DNA of 64,000 nucleotides from Tanypteryx hageni (GCA_028673005.1 CM054115.1:8467654-8531653); one strand, 5' to 3'. Positions 34,764 through 45,017 are shown, counted from the first letter of the stretch. Notes: generated by a model from the sequence alone, not told the origin. Numbers and translations: made by a program.

Positions 34764-34781
34764 ATCTCCCCGGTGCCTCCA
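34764..34781 (-). promoter_or_regulatory. Primer-binding site, tRNA-Thr-like
   Basis: The minus strand reads TGGAGGCACCGGGGAGAT just inside the LTR. TGG plus this acceptor complement (tRNA 3' end ...CGGTGCCTCCA) fits a threonine tRNA from memory of its acceptor stem. Confidence 0.55.
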
Positions 34782-34785
34782 ATAA

Positions 34786-35179
34786 TGAGACGCAACTGTC
34801 TCATTTACATTAATCTCTCGTAATTCACTAGATACGTAGGATGCAAAAACGATACGATACTTCTTAAGTGACACTGCTGCTGCCAACAGGCAATCAAATA
34901 TAACACAATGGTAGGGTGACAAGGAAATGCTTACAACTACATATATTGAAGTGAAATTATACAAAGCAGAAATATACAAAAGGTATACTCAACAGAATTG
35001 TCCACTTGGAGGGATAACAAAACGATACGAAAAGGCAGTGGTAGGATAATGAAATTCTCCTGGCCAGTTCAGGCTGCTCTCTCACTGATTACCACTGCTT
35101 GCTCGTCCTCTCCAGTTCTTTCTCTGTTTCCCCTCTCCCAGGTTCGACACTCATGACTCCCGCGTCGCGTTCCGCAACA
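34786..35179 (-). mobile_element. 5' LTR of the gypsy-like element
   Basis: On the minus strand it starts TGTTGCGGAACGCG and ends TTGCGTCTCA, with the primer-binding site 4 nt on and gag after it. Length about 394 bp. The 3' LTR is not in the window near this copy, so boundaries rest on the TG...CA rule and the primer-binding site. Confidence 0.6.
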
Positions 35180-35253
35180 TTGCCAGCTTGGAAATTCGGT
35201 CTGATTTTGTCAAGTAGATATATAGTAGATATGCATTCATCACTGTTTAAGAA

Positions 35254-36300
35254 AACGTGACGGAATGAATTTGTTCTGCTCTCCAATCAACAGGTAAGTC
35301 TTAAAAATATCATATATTTTGGAAAAAAATTCTAACGAACTAGTTCTACGAAGTGTTATGTGAATGCGTTTTGTGAGAATGCTTTTATATTTTCTTAACA
35401 GATACCTGCAATGGATAGATCTTCTAGGAAGGAAGGAAAGAAATTTCCCTCGTTTGTTTGTGTGCGAGAAGCATTTTGAGAGGAAATGTTTCTCATTTTT
35501 AGGTGTTAAGCCTCGCTTACTTCACCTAGCTGTGTCATCCATTGCCCTGGCCGTGAATATGGTACGTGTAAGTTCACAAAATAAGCCGTAATTTTAGATT
35601 GAGTAACTGAAATTTCTGTTTAAAACTTCTAGCGGTTATCAGTAGATTATAGTGAGCTTGGAAGTTAAACTGCAACATAGACGCCAGAGGATAGAATTGT
35701 GCTTGTAATAGAATGAAATAAGTGTACCATAGCGATGTCTCATTGTTTTAATTTGAAATATTTTCAATTTACAGAAATTGTTAACTTGATTATTTCTTGT
35801 TTCTCATTATGCATTTGTTTATAATCCTAGACTTTAAGACAATTCTTCTTTGTTTCAAAACATATTTAGAAATATGTATATATTTTTCGATCGAGAACTT
35901 GAAATTTCTATATCAAAAGTTTTCCTTGTTATATGATGAATACATATCGATCTTAAATGGGCTAACTGTAACTGCTGTGAACACGTAAACGTTAGCAAAT
36001 ACAACTGTGCTTAGAATAAATTATAGATAAAGTGGACATTTTCTAGTGCAATGTGATGTGTTTAATTTTACAAATGGTAATGTGATCTTCATAGAAACAT
36101 TGTTTATGGGCCGTAAGCGCATTTGCCTTATTTTACATTTATTGCAACATTTGAGGCATGCCCATTGCCTCCTGCATCAATTTCATTAGGTTTAGCAGGT
36201 TTAATGATTGACATTCTTAGAAATTCATTTTCGTTCTTTTTACAGGTGCAACAGAAAGAGAATGTGTTCCAGGGCCGAAGAAATCACTTTACAAATAGAT
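35254..36300 (+). pseudogene. P element copy B: THAP exons 1-3
   Basis: Matches copy A (24753-23642, minus) through exon 1's end (LFCSP, donor at 35294), intron 1, exon 2 (35402-35561) and the whole of intron 2 to exon 3 (36246). Exon 2 encodes YLQWIDLLGRKERNFPRLF, then VCEKHFERKCF, keeping the THAP C-x2-H pair that copy A lost. Exon 3 begins VQQKENVFQ, after which similarity ends at about 36300. No transposase catalytic region follows. The start of exon 1 (with the first THAP Cys pair) is missing: the copy begins after it, next to the gypsy LTR. It may be an internally deleted, non-autonomous P derivative. Confidence 0.8.
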
Positions 36301-37560
36301 TTTTGCTTGATCCACAAATTCATTCTTGACGTGAAAGTTTGACGTTTTTCGTCGTCCACGTGAATTTCCTTTAAATACGTTTCATGCATAAAAGGTATTA
36401 ACTTTATAAAATTCTGTTACAATAATTCATTTTTATGTCTTTATTGTATGATATTTATGTAAAAATACCTCACTGTTATGTAATTTGATAATGACTTTGT
36501 ACTCTCGCAATGTGTGATATACGGTAATAAATTTGATTTCTTATATGCAATTCTTTCATTTAAGTCCATTTAATCTGTCCGTGCAATTTATATGCGCTAT
36601 GATTATCGTATTAAAACGGGAGGGGAAGGGGGCGAGGGACATCCTGTGATGACGTCACGCTAGCATTCGTTAACACGTAGTTCCAAATTTTCCCGTTGAC
36701 CCATCGATTGTCGCCTTCCATGTAAAACCTGGGAATCGTTTTATAGCATTAAGTTTTTGGTCTTTCCGTAGGGGTACTAGTCTTTGGGAAAGATCGTTCA
36801 TTCCCGAGGTATGACTCACAAGTCGTGATTCGTCTCCATGATTCGTTCATATGAACGGTCGCCGAGCGCAACTCATCCCTAGATGAATCTTTCATTAAAT
36901 GCTCGCGGCGAACGAATCTCGTGAATCGCTCTCGTACGGCGTGGATAAGGGGGATCTCCCGCATCGTTCACGTTTCATCTTACCTCAAACTCATCAGAAT
37001 GATCCCATGAAGGATTGTACTTCTTTTATTTCTTTAGTCCTTCCTCCTTTATTCCAAGGAAGGAACCTTTTTTCCTTCAGCCCACTTTATAATGTTGGTC
37101 TGAATCTCTGTCTATCCGCTTCATAACTCAGCTCCCGTAAGTGTTAGAGAGATCAAACTTTGCGTGAAAACTTAATTCACATATTAATTGGAAATGACGA
37201 ATAAAATTTCCAAAAAAAGACATTTGCCATAGGCGCCGCTTGCAAAAGGCGCCAAACGTTCCCGCAAAAAATGTCAAGTATATTTTCTCATAAATAAGTG
37301 TTAATTTAATACTCAAATATTAAAGTTATTTTTAGTAAAAACGCTTTTATTCCTTATGAAAATCGAGCAATAATCATTTTACATAAACATGGTTTTTCCT
37401 TAAAATTTTGCCAGAGGCGCTGTATCTCCCAGGTATGCCTCTGAAATTAGGTTTCAACGATAAAAAATGCTAAATATCATGGTAACGAAGTAAAAATGTA
37501 AAAGCCTCGTTTGAAAGCTGGCGTTCCGCGAAATTCTGTTCATCTTTGAAAGAGTGCCGC
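36301..37560. other. Unassigned, repeat-like
   Basis: No coding region. A G-rich tract lies at 36618-36638. At 36785-36975 short words of the type GATTCGTTCA and their reverse complements recur, with a GTTCATATGAAC palindrome, suggesting a MITE or SINE. Paired CAGAGGCGC-like words occur at 37210-37450. Confidence 0.4.
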
Positions 37561-37595
37561 GCTTACAAAAAGGTTTGGAACCACTGCCCTAAACA
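37561..37595. mobile_element. hAT-type terminus without partner
   Basis: GGTTTGGAACCACTG is the inverse of the CAGTGGTTCCAAACC end of Charlie-like hAT elements. The matching left end was not found, so only a 3' fragment of a non-autonomous element is supported. Confidence 0.45.
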
Positions 37596-37689
37596 CTATG
37601 GTCCCTAGGCCTTCTTAATTTGTATATACGTATGTACAGGTTGATTCATAATTGGGGAAACATATGGAGAAAAATTAAATTAAAAATTA

Positions 37690-38136
37690 CCTGGGTACTG
37701 TTGTCCGAATATATATGTGTGTGTATATATATACCAACTCCGTCAGTGGGAGCTTTCGCATATCCATCTCCTAAACTCCTTCACTCCCCCTGGCCTCAAC
37801 CTTCGATAGCTTTTCACTCCCTTTCTGTCTTCTCCCAACCCCCTACCAATCCCCAACCCCCTCCGTATCCTCCAATCCTCGACCTTTCCGCACTACCCTT
37901 CCACCCCCATGCCTCCACCCAGTGTCACCGCCATCAGTTCTCTCTCTGTAGCTGATGAAGGAATAATTCCGAAAGCTTCTACGTTTGTGATGTTTCTGTG
38001 TTTTAGTGTTCTTTTACGTGTGTCGCTTCAAAATCCACGGGGCCTCGCCAACCTGAAGTCGTCTGATATATATATATATATGGATGTCAACAAGGTGTTG
38101 GGATGAGGAAACCCAGTGAACACTCACCAATCACAT

Positions 38137-38204
<68 letters not shown>

Positions 38205-38290
38205 TAACTAAAGGAAAAGGTAGTGATGAGAGTGGCAACAAGGTGTTGAGGGAAGCCCAGCGGACACTTACCAAGTTGAGGACCAAGCCG
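37690..38290 (+). repeat. Penelope-like terminal repeat fragment
   Basis: Begins with TA/TG simple repeat, then a C- and T-rich segment (37740-37930), a hammerhead-like core (37946-37990), GCCAACCTGAAGTCGTCT, and two copies of an approximately 45-bp block (CAACAAGGTGTTGGGATG at about 38090, CAACAAGGTGTTGAGGG at 38240) separated by (TA)n at 38140-38204. The 10.6-10.96 kb copy has the same parts with the 45-bp block in the opposite relative orientation. Confidence 0.5.
37946..37990 (+). ncRNA. Hammerhead ribozyme-like motif
   Basis: Order of parts: CTGATGA (37952-37958), an A, a stem II hairpin GGAA-TAA-TTCC (37960-37970), GAA, a tiny palindromic stem III AGCTT and C (37979) where cleavage would fall. 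All conserved core bases (CTGATGA and GAA) are present. Stem I pairing next to the core is poor in this copy, so activity is doubtful. Minimal type-I hammerheads with very short stem III are known from Penelope-like elements. Confidence 0.5.
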
Positions 38291-40089
38291 GTGAACATGA
38301 AATTTCTTCATATCACGTGACTTCAGGCAACGCAATGGCGGCGTTTGAATTTTGGAAATTGCTGCGATCATTTAAGTCGACGGATTCCCGACGCTATTTA
38401 AGGAAATTCAATTAATCTCGGCGATTACAGTTCCTTGCGCTACGTACGTATGATCGTTTTTTAGGGAATTTACATTATCTTCCAAACATCAACATGAATT
38501 CTTTTAGACCATGTTACAACCAAATTGCGTTCAGTCTCGACTCGAAGGTCCATAAAAAATGCGCTCATCACATTCAAATATAAGTTATCTTTATCAACGG
38601 TAATGTCTTAAACATGGGTTGTTAATGACAAGATAATTATTCTTTCCCAAACTTGAATGAAGGACTCGTTAAAAAATGAGCGAGTTTTTTCAAGAATCTA
38701 TTTAATTTTAAATATACTTTACTATATATATACTTTTACAGTAATTGTTTCATATTATTAGAGAATGAAATTAATATTTATGTAACAAACTTCCAGTTGA
38801 TGTTTTTACAAACTATATATTACATTATTAAGGAATATAGACAAAAACACACGATTCGTTGTGTTCAGATTATAATCATAATGTAATGTAAAAATATGAA
38901 GAAAACCCTTACTATATTCTCATTAAATATTCAATGAAGTTTTTAATGACAGGGATTTAGGCATACATTTTGAATTATAGGAAAATGACTTAAGGAAAAG
39001 GTGCCAGACAAATATTTCAATTACAGACTTGGAGGGTGGTTCAAGTGAATGACTCAGTACATACTAAATCTTTTGGGTTCACTCTCACCTGTTTCAAAAT
39101 GGCTGTGCACTCATATCCCCTGCCACATGGCAGGGTAATGTGTAGATACAATAAAAGTTCAATTAAGGTATTAAATAACAGTCCTCGGTTTATTCCTTTA
39201 ATCACAGAAAATACTTTTGACCATAAACTTTAAACATGATAGTCAAATAAACCAATATCACTCAAACAGCAATAAAAAAATACAGTGAAAACCTTTGACT
39301 CAAATAAAAATCCAAAGAAGTTTTACAGAAATATTTAGAACAGGAACGTTTTGATTGATAGCCATTAAATTACAGTAACTACGATTCTAAACATACAATT
39401 AACATGAAAAAAATCATATGTGGCCACCACATAACTTTCTCCATATATGTAATATTTCTAAAAATTCCAAATAGGTTACATAATAATAAATATTTTAAGA
39501 AACTGGAGAAAATTTTGGACTTTAAAAACAACAGAAATAAACTCAAACCATAGCCTTCTGATATTGGATATAGCCAAAAAGCTCCAAAAATTATGAAAAG
39601 AAAAAGGAGCATTACTAAGATGTAACTAAGCATCAATTGTTAACAACAGTCGCCAGCAGGTGGCATGGTGGTGGAAACTAAAAATATATCTCTTAAACAA
39701 TGCATTATATGGAAAAATGTTTCAAACAAAGGTTGTAGAAAATTAAATTTCCTACAACTGTAACTATTACACACACACAGACATCATCGATAAAATGGTC
39801 AAAACATGTTCAGGGGACGTCAAAACGTGTATTTCCGTTGAAATCTCAGTCCATTTTTTCATGAATACAATACTTTCCCCTATACTACGTATATGAAGAA
39901 AGTAAAAAGAGAAAACCAATGGTTACAAATAATCTAAGTACAGAAAAAACATGTATATTCACCCATTCATTTACAAAAAATCTATTAAATCAGATTAAAT
40001 GCACAGAAAATTTGAAAAATTCAATCCTTTGAAATGTGTTACCTTTGTTTATATCAACCGTTGAAGGTGTGATGTGGTGGAATAACTCC
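38291..40089. other. No recognisable gene
   Basis: AT-rich DNA with short open frames only. A few GC-richer words at 38320-38420 could be the end of another repeat. No domain, exon or terminal repeat was supported. Confidence 0.45.
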
Positions 40090-40137
40090 ATATTGATTAT
40101 AAAATAAAAATCTTGTAAATTTCCACTATTTTATTAG

Positions 40138-40180
40138 GACACGACCTAGGTTTTGACGCTTAGCGTCATCATCAGGTGAT
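40138..40180 (-). ncRNA. Hammerhead ribozyme-like motif, decayed
   Basis: Minus strand: CAC then CTGATGA (40175-40169), T, stem II GACGC-TAA-GCGTC, AAA where GAA is required, a palindromic stem III ACCTAGGT and C at 40143, followed by GTG that pairs with the CAC before the core. All parts are present except the invariant G of GAA, which is A. That change would be expected to abolish cleavage. Confidence 0.65.
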
Positions 40181-40316
40181 ACAGAGAAAACCAAAAGGGT
40201 ATATGTAGGAGAGAAAGATGGAGTGGGAGGTAGAAGAGTGGGGGAGGGAGGGAAGACATTGTATGGGCATGACTGCTAGGTGATTGGTTGGTAACTCGGT
40301 GGAGGGGAAATGACGG

Positions 40317-40991
40317 TTACAGTTTTACGAAGGGAATGGAGAGGAGGGGTGAGTGGGTTGGGAATAATTGCTCATTAAGAAGTAACACTTTGTTGCCAAT
40401 ATGTTGCAATATCTCTAGCTGCTCCAAGGCCTCCAGGCAAGGTCCTTTGTGTTCGAAATGGAGGAAATCGGAGCTGAAATGACAGGCATGTGAAGTCTCG
40501 AAGAGGTGCTTGGCCAAAAGTGAAGAAGCATCTCTCGTCCGTAGACACCTCATATGTTCCTTAATCCTTGTGTGGAAACTCCTCCTGGTTTGCCCGATGT
40601 ACATCGCCTCACAACTGTTGCACTTAACCCTATATACCCCACTTTTCCAAGAAGAATCAATTTGGGTTGGGAATAATTGCTCATTAAGAAGTAACACTTT
40701 GTTGCCAATATGTTGCAATATCTCTAGCTGCTCCAAGGCCTCCAGGCAAGGTCCTTTGTGTTCGAAATGGAGGAAATCGGAGCTGAAATGACAGGCATGT
40801 GAAGTCTCGAAGAGGTGCTTGGCCAATAGTGAAGAAGCATCTCTCGTCCGTAGACACCTCATATGTTCCTTAATCCTTGTGTGGAAACTCCTCCTGGTTT
40901 GCCCGATGTACATCGCCTCACAACTGTTGCACTTAACCCTATATACCCCACTTTTCCAAGAAGAATCAATTTGATCCTTACATTTATACAA
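40317..40991 (-). CDS. Penelope GIY-YIG endonuclease, duplicated in frame
   Basis: The frame is open for 224 codons and holds the same 103-residue module twice. Each module runs IDSSWKSGVYRVKCNSCEAM, YIGQTRRSFHTRIKEH, then LLAKHLFETSHACHF and LEALEQLEILQHIGNK. G-V-Y and Y-I-G are the family's signature; R (in R-R-S-F) and the E (LEALEQLE) are the usual catalytic positions. A C-x2-C pair (CNSC) is the finger typical of Penelope endonucleases. The domain nicks target DNA for insertion. The upstream RT reading is broken by a stop at about 41030 and others. A single copy is the family norm. Confidence 0.85.
   Translation of the reverse strand: MYKCKDQIDSSWKSGVYRVKCNSCEAMYIGQTRRSFHTRIKEHMRCLRTRDASSLLAKHLFETSHACHFSSDFLHFEHKGPCLEALEQLEILQHIGNKVLLLNEQLFPTQIDSSWKSGVYRVKCNSCEAMYIGQTRRSFHTRIKEHMRCLRTRDASSLLAKHLFETSHACHFSSDFLHFEHKGPCLEALEQLEILQHIGNKVLLLNEQLFPTHSPLLSIPFVKL
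40355..40972 (-). repeat. 309-bp perfect-phase tandem duplication
   Basis: 40355-40663 and 40664-40972 are tandem copies, offset 309 bp (103 codons). The only difference I see is A versus T at about 40518/40827 (GCCAAAAGTG versus GCCAATAGTG). Confidence 0.95.
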
Positions 40992-41030
40992 GAGTTTGGC
41001 TAGTGTTAGGGGGGTATAAAAGGAGGTACG

Positions 41031-42640
41031 TTATTTATCGTTGGGTAAAAAATTTGCTAGTCTATAAGAGATTTTGCCTACGAAGGGTAATTTGCACCAT
41101 TTAGGGGCTATTGATTTAATAAGAGAGAGAGAAGCAATGTTGGATGTGGCTAATTTGCGAAATTTTTTGTCAAGCAGTTTATCATTTAACTGGTTGGTAT
41201 ATCCATTCTTGTTGGCTATATATTTGATGATATCCAATTCTTTTTTAAAATTAGAGCTGGATAGGGGAATGTTCACTAAATGGTGGAGCATGGCATGAAA
41301 AGCTGCAAGTTTGTGGGATAATGGGTGGGAGGAATCAGCAGGAATTTCTTGATCGGTATAGGTTGGTTTTCTGTAGATTTCAAAATGATGCTTATTATTA
41401 TGAATTGTGATGCTTAGGTCTAAAAAGTTTAATTTTCAGTTCGTTTCTTGTTCTATGGTGAATTTAATATTTTTGTGAATTGAGTTTCAAAATATAAGAA
41501 AGGAATCTAATTGTCGATGGCTCCTGGTCCAACAGCATAGAACATCGTCGACGTATCTGAACCAATAAAAGATATTTTTTTATAGTGGTTATTGGAATTA
41601 AATAATATTGATTCTAAATCATCCATAAAAATGTCTGCCAGTACGAGAGATAAAGGAGAGCCCATTGCTAAACCTTCTTTTTGTTGATAAAATTTTCCTT
41701 CAAATAAATAATAACTTTGGGAAATGCAAAGCTCCAATAAAGAAATAATTTCGTTCATTATTACGGGATTGGTTCCTGATTTCAATAATAATCCTTGGGT
41801 CAAAGCTAAAGTTTCTCTTGTTGGGATACAAGTAAACAAATTGGTTACATCAAATGACAATAATTTAGCGTTCGGTGGGAGTGTTAAATTACTCAGGTGC
41901 TTGGCTAATTTGTTGGAATTCTCGATTTCGTGTTTAGGGGCAAACTTGGAGTACTGACGGAGAAACGAATTTAATTTAAATGCTAATTTATGAACTGGGG
42001 CTGACACATTGGAAACTACAGGTCAAATTGGCATATTAGGTTTATGGAGTTTAGGTAGCCCATAAAATCTAGGTGGGAGAGGATTCATAGGGAGAAGGCG
42101 AATTTTTCTCTATCGCTGAATAAAGCTGAACATGTGGCTATGGCGATTTTGGCTTGTTTATGATAGGTGGGAGTAGGGTCTTTCCGTAGAAGATCGAAGT
42201 GATTGTTGGTAATGAAATCGATGCATTTACTAATGTAGTCATTTTTATCCATTAACACAATACTGTTACCTTTATCTGCTTTGGTAATGATAAGTTCATC
42301 TTTGACGAGAGTATTGGTGATATTATGGATTGCAGAGCGATATCGAAGTCGTGTATTTTTGTGGGATGTGGATTAAACATCACGGGAATAATGAGAAGCT
42401 ATGGATTCTGCGAACTTTTGCTTAAAGGAATTGGGTTCTTTACGTAGGGTGACTTCACAATCTACTGCTAAATTTTTAACCCATTTGGTGGAGTAAGGCA
42501 AAGCGGGAGCAAATTTGAGTCCTTTTTGGAGGATATCGAGTTCCGGTTGGGGGAAATTGTAATGTGATAAGTCAACAACTCTAGAGAAAAACACATGTCT
42601 ACACTTTGAATTTGAGGGGGTGCACATTTCACTGGTTTTT
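41031..42640 (-). pseudogene. Penelope reverse transcriptase with N-terminal region
   Basis: From the N-terminus: VVDLSHYNFPQPELDILQKG; KFAPALP; DELIITKADKGNSIVLMDK (motif 1); SAPVHKLAFKLNSFL; LLSFDVTNLFTCIPTRETLA (catalytic Asp of motif A, D-V-T-N-L-F); FYQQKEGLAMGSPLSLVLAD (motif B); a changed Y-V-D-D region (near 41550); FLDLSITI, FEIYRKPTYTDQ; then a C-terminal HHLVNIPLSS and KLPFVGKISYRLANFLPND. Single stops or frame changes are scattered (near 42360, 42095, 42020, 41505). Most of the domain is legible, so decay is moderate. Confidence 0.85.
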
Positions 42641-42660
42641 TGTTAAGAATCAAAAGTTTT

Positions 42661-43898
42661 TGGTTAAGGCTGTTAAGTTTCCGGTGCGCAATGTCACTAA
42701 CCCGGCTTAATCGTTAGAGCAGTAAAGTTGATTAGATCACCTCTTCCATTATTCGTTGAAACGGTGGGAATTCTTGTGTATACCGACTTTTCTATGCATT
42801 TGTCGCAGTGAACCCTGATTTTTTCACAATGCATTTTCAAGTGTCCAAAGTGATCCGTTGTTGTTGGCATTATTGCAGTGCTATTACTATTGCTTCATTT
42901 TAGAGGACGAAATACTATCAAACAGGTTATCGAATAATTTAGGTTTTTCTTAAATTTATAACATTGAGATGTCCAATAATATCAACTAATGCACTGGGTC
43001 TTTCAAAAACGTAAATTGTTCTGTTGAGTATTTATCATTAAGCCCTTTACTTCTGAAATAGAGGATAATTAATAAAGTATTTTTTCTTATTCAATTATAG
43101 TAATAGAATAAAATTATAACCAATATTTTGTTATGCTTCAAATTAATCTACACCCTCGTATAAAAAAGTAAAACGAAAAATTCTGATTAGCGGGGGAGGG
43201 GGGTGGGGGGGAGAAGATACATGCTAGGATTCGACGCCCCTTCCCTTGTGAACTTTAAATTTTTGAAAATCTGGTCACCTTAGCCTAGTCTCAATCTTGC
43301 CCAGAGAAAGAGGGACATCAATCTTGCAGATATTATCTCATTATACTATTCATCCTTTCTTTCAGAAAGTTGTTGAGGAGCACGTGGGACGTTAGTTTCG
43401 CTCCCACCAGCTAACTCCTTCGGATCTACGAGCGACCACAGTATCATTAGAGCAGTAATAGCTGTATTGTTAAGTAGGATTAGCATTGCTTTTATATAGT
43501 TTCATAACTTTAACCTTATCTGTATTATTAGTTATTTCGTTTTGTAACTTTTTGTGAGTTTATTTTACGCTATCGTAATAGTTAACAGTAGGTATTATCG
43601 TAGTTTTCTAGCACTTCTTTTATTCTTACTTTTATAAATACAGTCCTAATCCGTAGTTATTGTTCCCTCGCTTATTTTATTTAAGGTCATGCACGCAAGG
43701 TTGTCAGCTGCATAGTATTTAGAATTTGCGTTGTTTGAGTATTAACCTGTCTCGTGTTTGAACTTACTTTGCTTGGGTTGTGACTCGCCTTTTAATTTAT
43801 ACCTGCGACTGACTCTTGTTCCTTCCACGGGACACCAGACGAATTTACCCGTATATCTTACAGTTTGTTAATACGTTAATACGAAGAGGGGTCTGTTA
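42661..43898. other. Unassigned, possibly LINE 5' region
   Basis: No coding sequence recognised. A G-run tract is at 43191-43213. The part from about 43370 (TACGAGCGACCACAG) directly precedes the SGNH fragment and may be its element's 5' region. Confidence 0.4.
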
Positions 43899-44434
43899 TT
43901 GATAGGAAGCTCGAATGTCCGGCCTTTGATGGCACCTTTGATGTTACGGGCCCGCCGGGAGGGTATTCAGAAGAGGGTGTTCTCCAAGTGTATACCTGGA
44001 GGCACGATACCCCAGGTGACGAGGGAGTTAAAGGCATCGATCTTGACCACGGGTTGCTCTTCGTTGAATGTCGTTGCACATGTGGGTACCAACGACGCCT
44101 CTAGACGCGGGTCAGAGGAAATTATCAGCTCTTTCGAGAACTTGATATCCGAGGTGTCCCGTGTCCAGGAGGATTCGGGGGCGGATCTACATCTTAGCAT
44201 TTCCAGCATTGTCCCACGCATGGATTGTGGTACTATGGTCTGGTGCCAGGTAGTGGGATTGAACGGTAGACTGCGGGACCTATGTAAGTCCCAAGGAGTC
44301 GAATATGTTGACCTGATGCCGGCCCTTGACTCATGTCGGGTATCCCTCAATGCCTCGGGTGTCCACTACACCCCGAGGCTGCAAAGAAGGTAGCGGGTTT
44401 GTTATTTGAGCGTGCTAAGAGTATTTTCAGTTAA
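43899..44434 (+). pseudogene. SGNH-hydrolase (esterase-like) fragment of a retroelement
   Basis: Starts IGSSNVRPL (block I, usually G-D-S), then GGTIPQVTRELKAS, VVAHVGTNDASRRGSEEIIS (block III, G-x-N-D), SISSIVPRMDC, LNGRLRDLCKSQGVEYVDL and NASGVHYTP (block V, usually D-x-x-H). The catalytic D before GVH is replaced by S and the block I Asp is replaced by S. A frameshift near 44375 leads into the true C-terminus ending KSIFS and TAA at 44432. Esterase-like domains of this type occur in ORF1 of CR1-like LINEs. No other LINE domain adjoins it. Confidence 0.65.
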
Positions 44435-44439
44435 AGAAT

Positions 44440-44840
44440 ACTGTAAGGTAGCATCAAGTTTGTTAAGAATTTAAACTGCATGGCATGAGACATAACTGCA
44501 TGTTCCCTCTCAAATCCTAACTGCTGCCTCAGCATGGCAAGAGGGTGTATCTTTGCCCTCAGATTAACTAACATAGGTAGTTTATCATTTTAAAAAATAA
44601 AGTAAATTTTATATAATTTCCTTTTTGCCCTCAGATTAACTAATTAACAAAATAATGATGAATTTTCATGTGTAAGTTCTAGTATGAAGTATTTCTGTGA
44701 TACTCTTGAGAGTTAATGACAATGTTGTGAGGCAGCATAAAGTTTGATAATAATTTGAATCGCATGGCATGAAACATAACTGCATGTTCCCTCTCAAATC
44801 CTAACTGCTGCCTCAGCATGGCGAGAGGGTGTACTTAAAG
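44440..44840 (+). repeat. 110-bp direct repeat pair
   Basis: Blocks at about 44440-44550 and 44725-44835 match (GCATGGCATGA, then CATAACTGCATGTTCCC and CTGCTGCCTCAGCATGGC) with a handful of differences, about 285 bp apart. Between them GCCCTCAGATTAACTAA also occurs twice (44557 and 44629). Confidence 0.85.
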
Positions 44841-45017
44841 AATTTATATATTTGACCTGTATTACATGAAATGTTATGCATTCATTTAAACTAAATAATT
44901 GCACAGCTTTGAAATGTTAGTATTTTATTAGTCAACTTCATTTTACTTAATCGATCAGCCTTCCTTCATCGCTTGTTCATCAGAGAATGTAATTTTTTTT
45001 TTACATTTTCCATAATA
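44841..45017. other. No gene
   Basis: AT-rich spacer ending with the TA target site of the following Tigger. Confidence 0.6.

Larger units (their letters stand above)
40090..42660 (-). mobile_element. Penelope-like element with GIY-YIG endonuclease
   Basis: Minus strand in order: N-terminal conserved region (42627 down), reverse transcriptase (about 42350-41290), then GIY-YIG endonuclease (40991-40317), and a hammerhead-like motif near its 3' end (40138-40180). This order (RT then GIY-YIG) and the ribozyme define Penelope-like elements, distinct from LINEs and LTR elements. Boundaries are approximate. Confidence 0.85.

Noticed and set aside
44440..44840. CRISPR-like array
   Set aside because: Only two long copies with different spacing and eukaryotic context.
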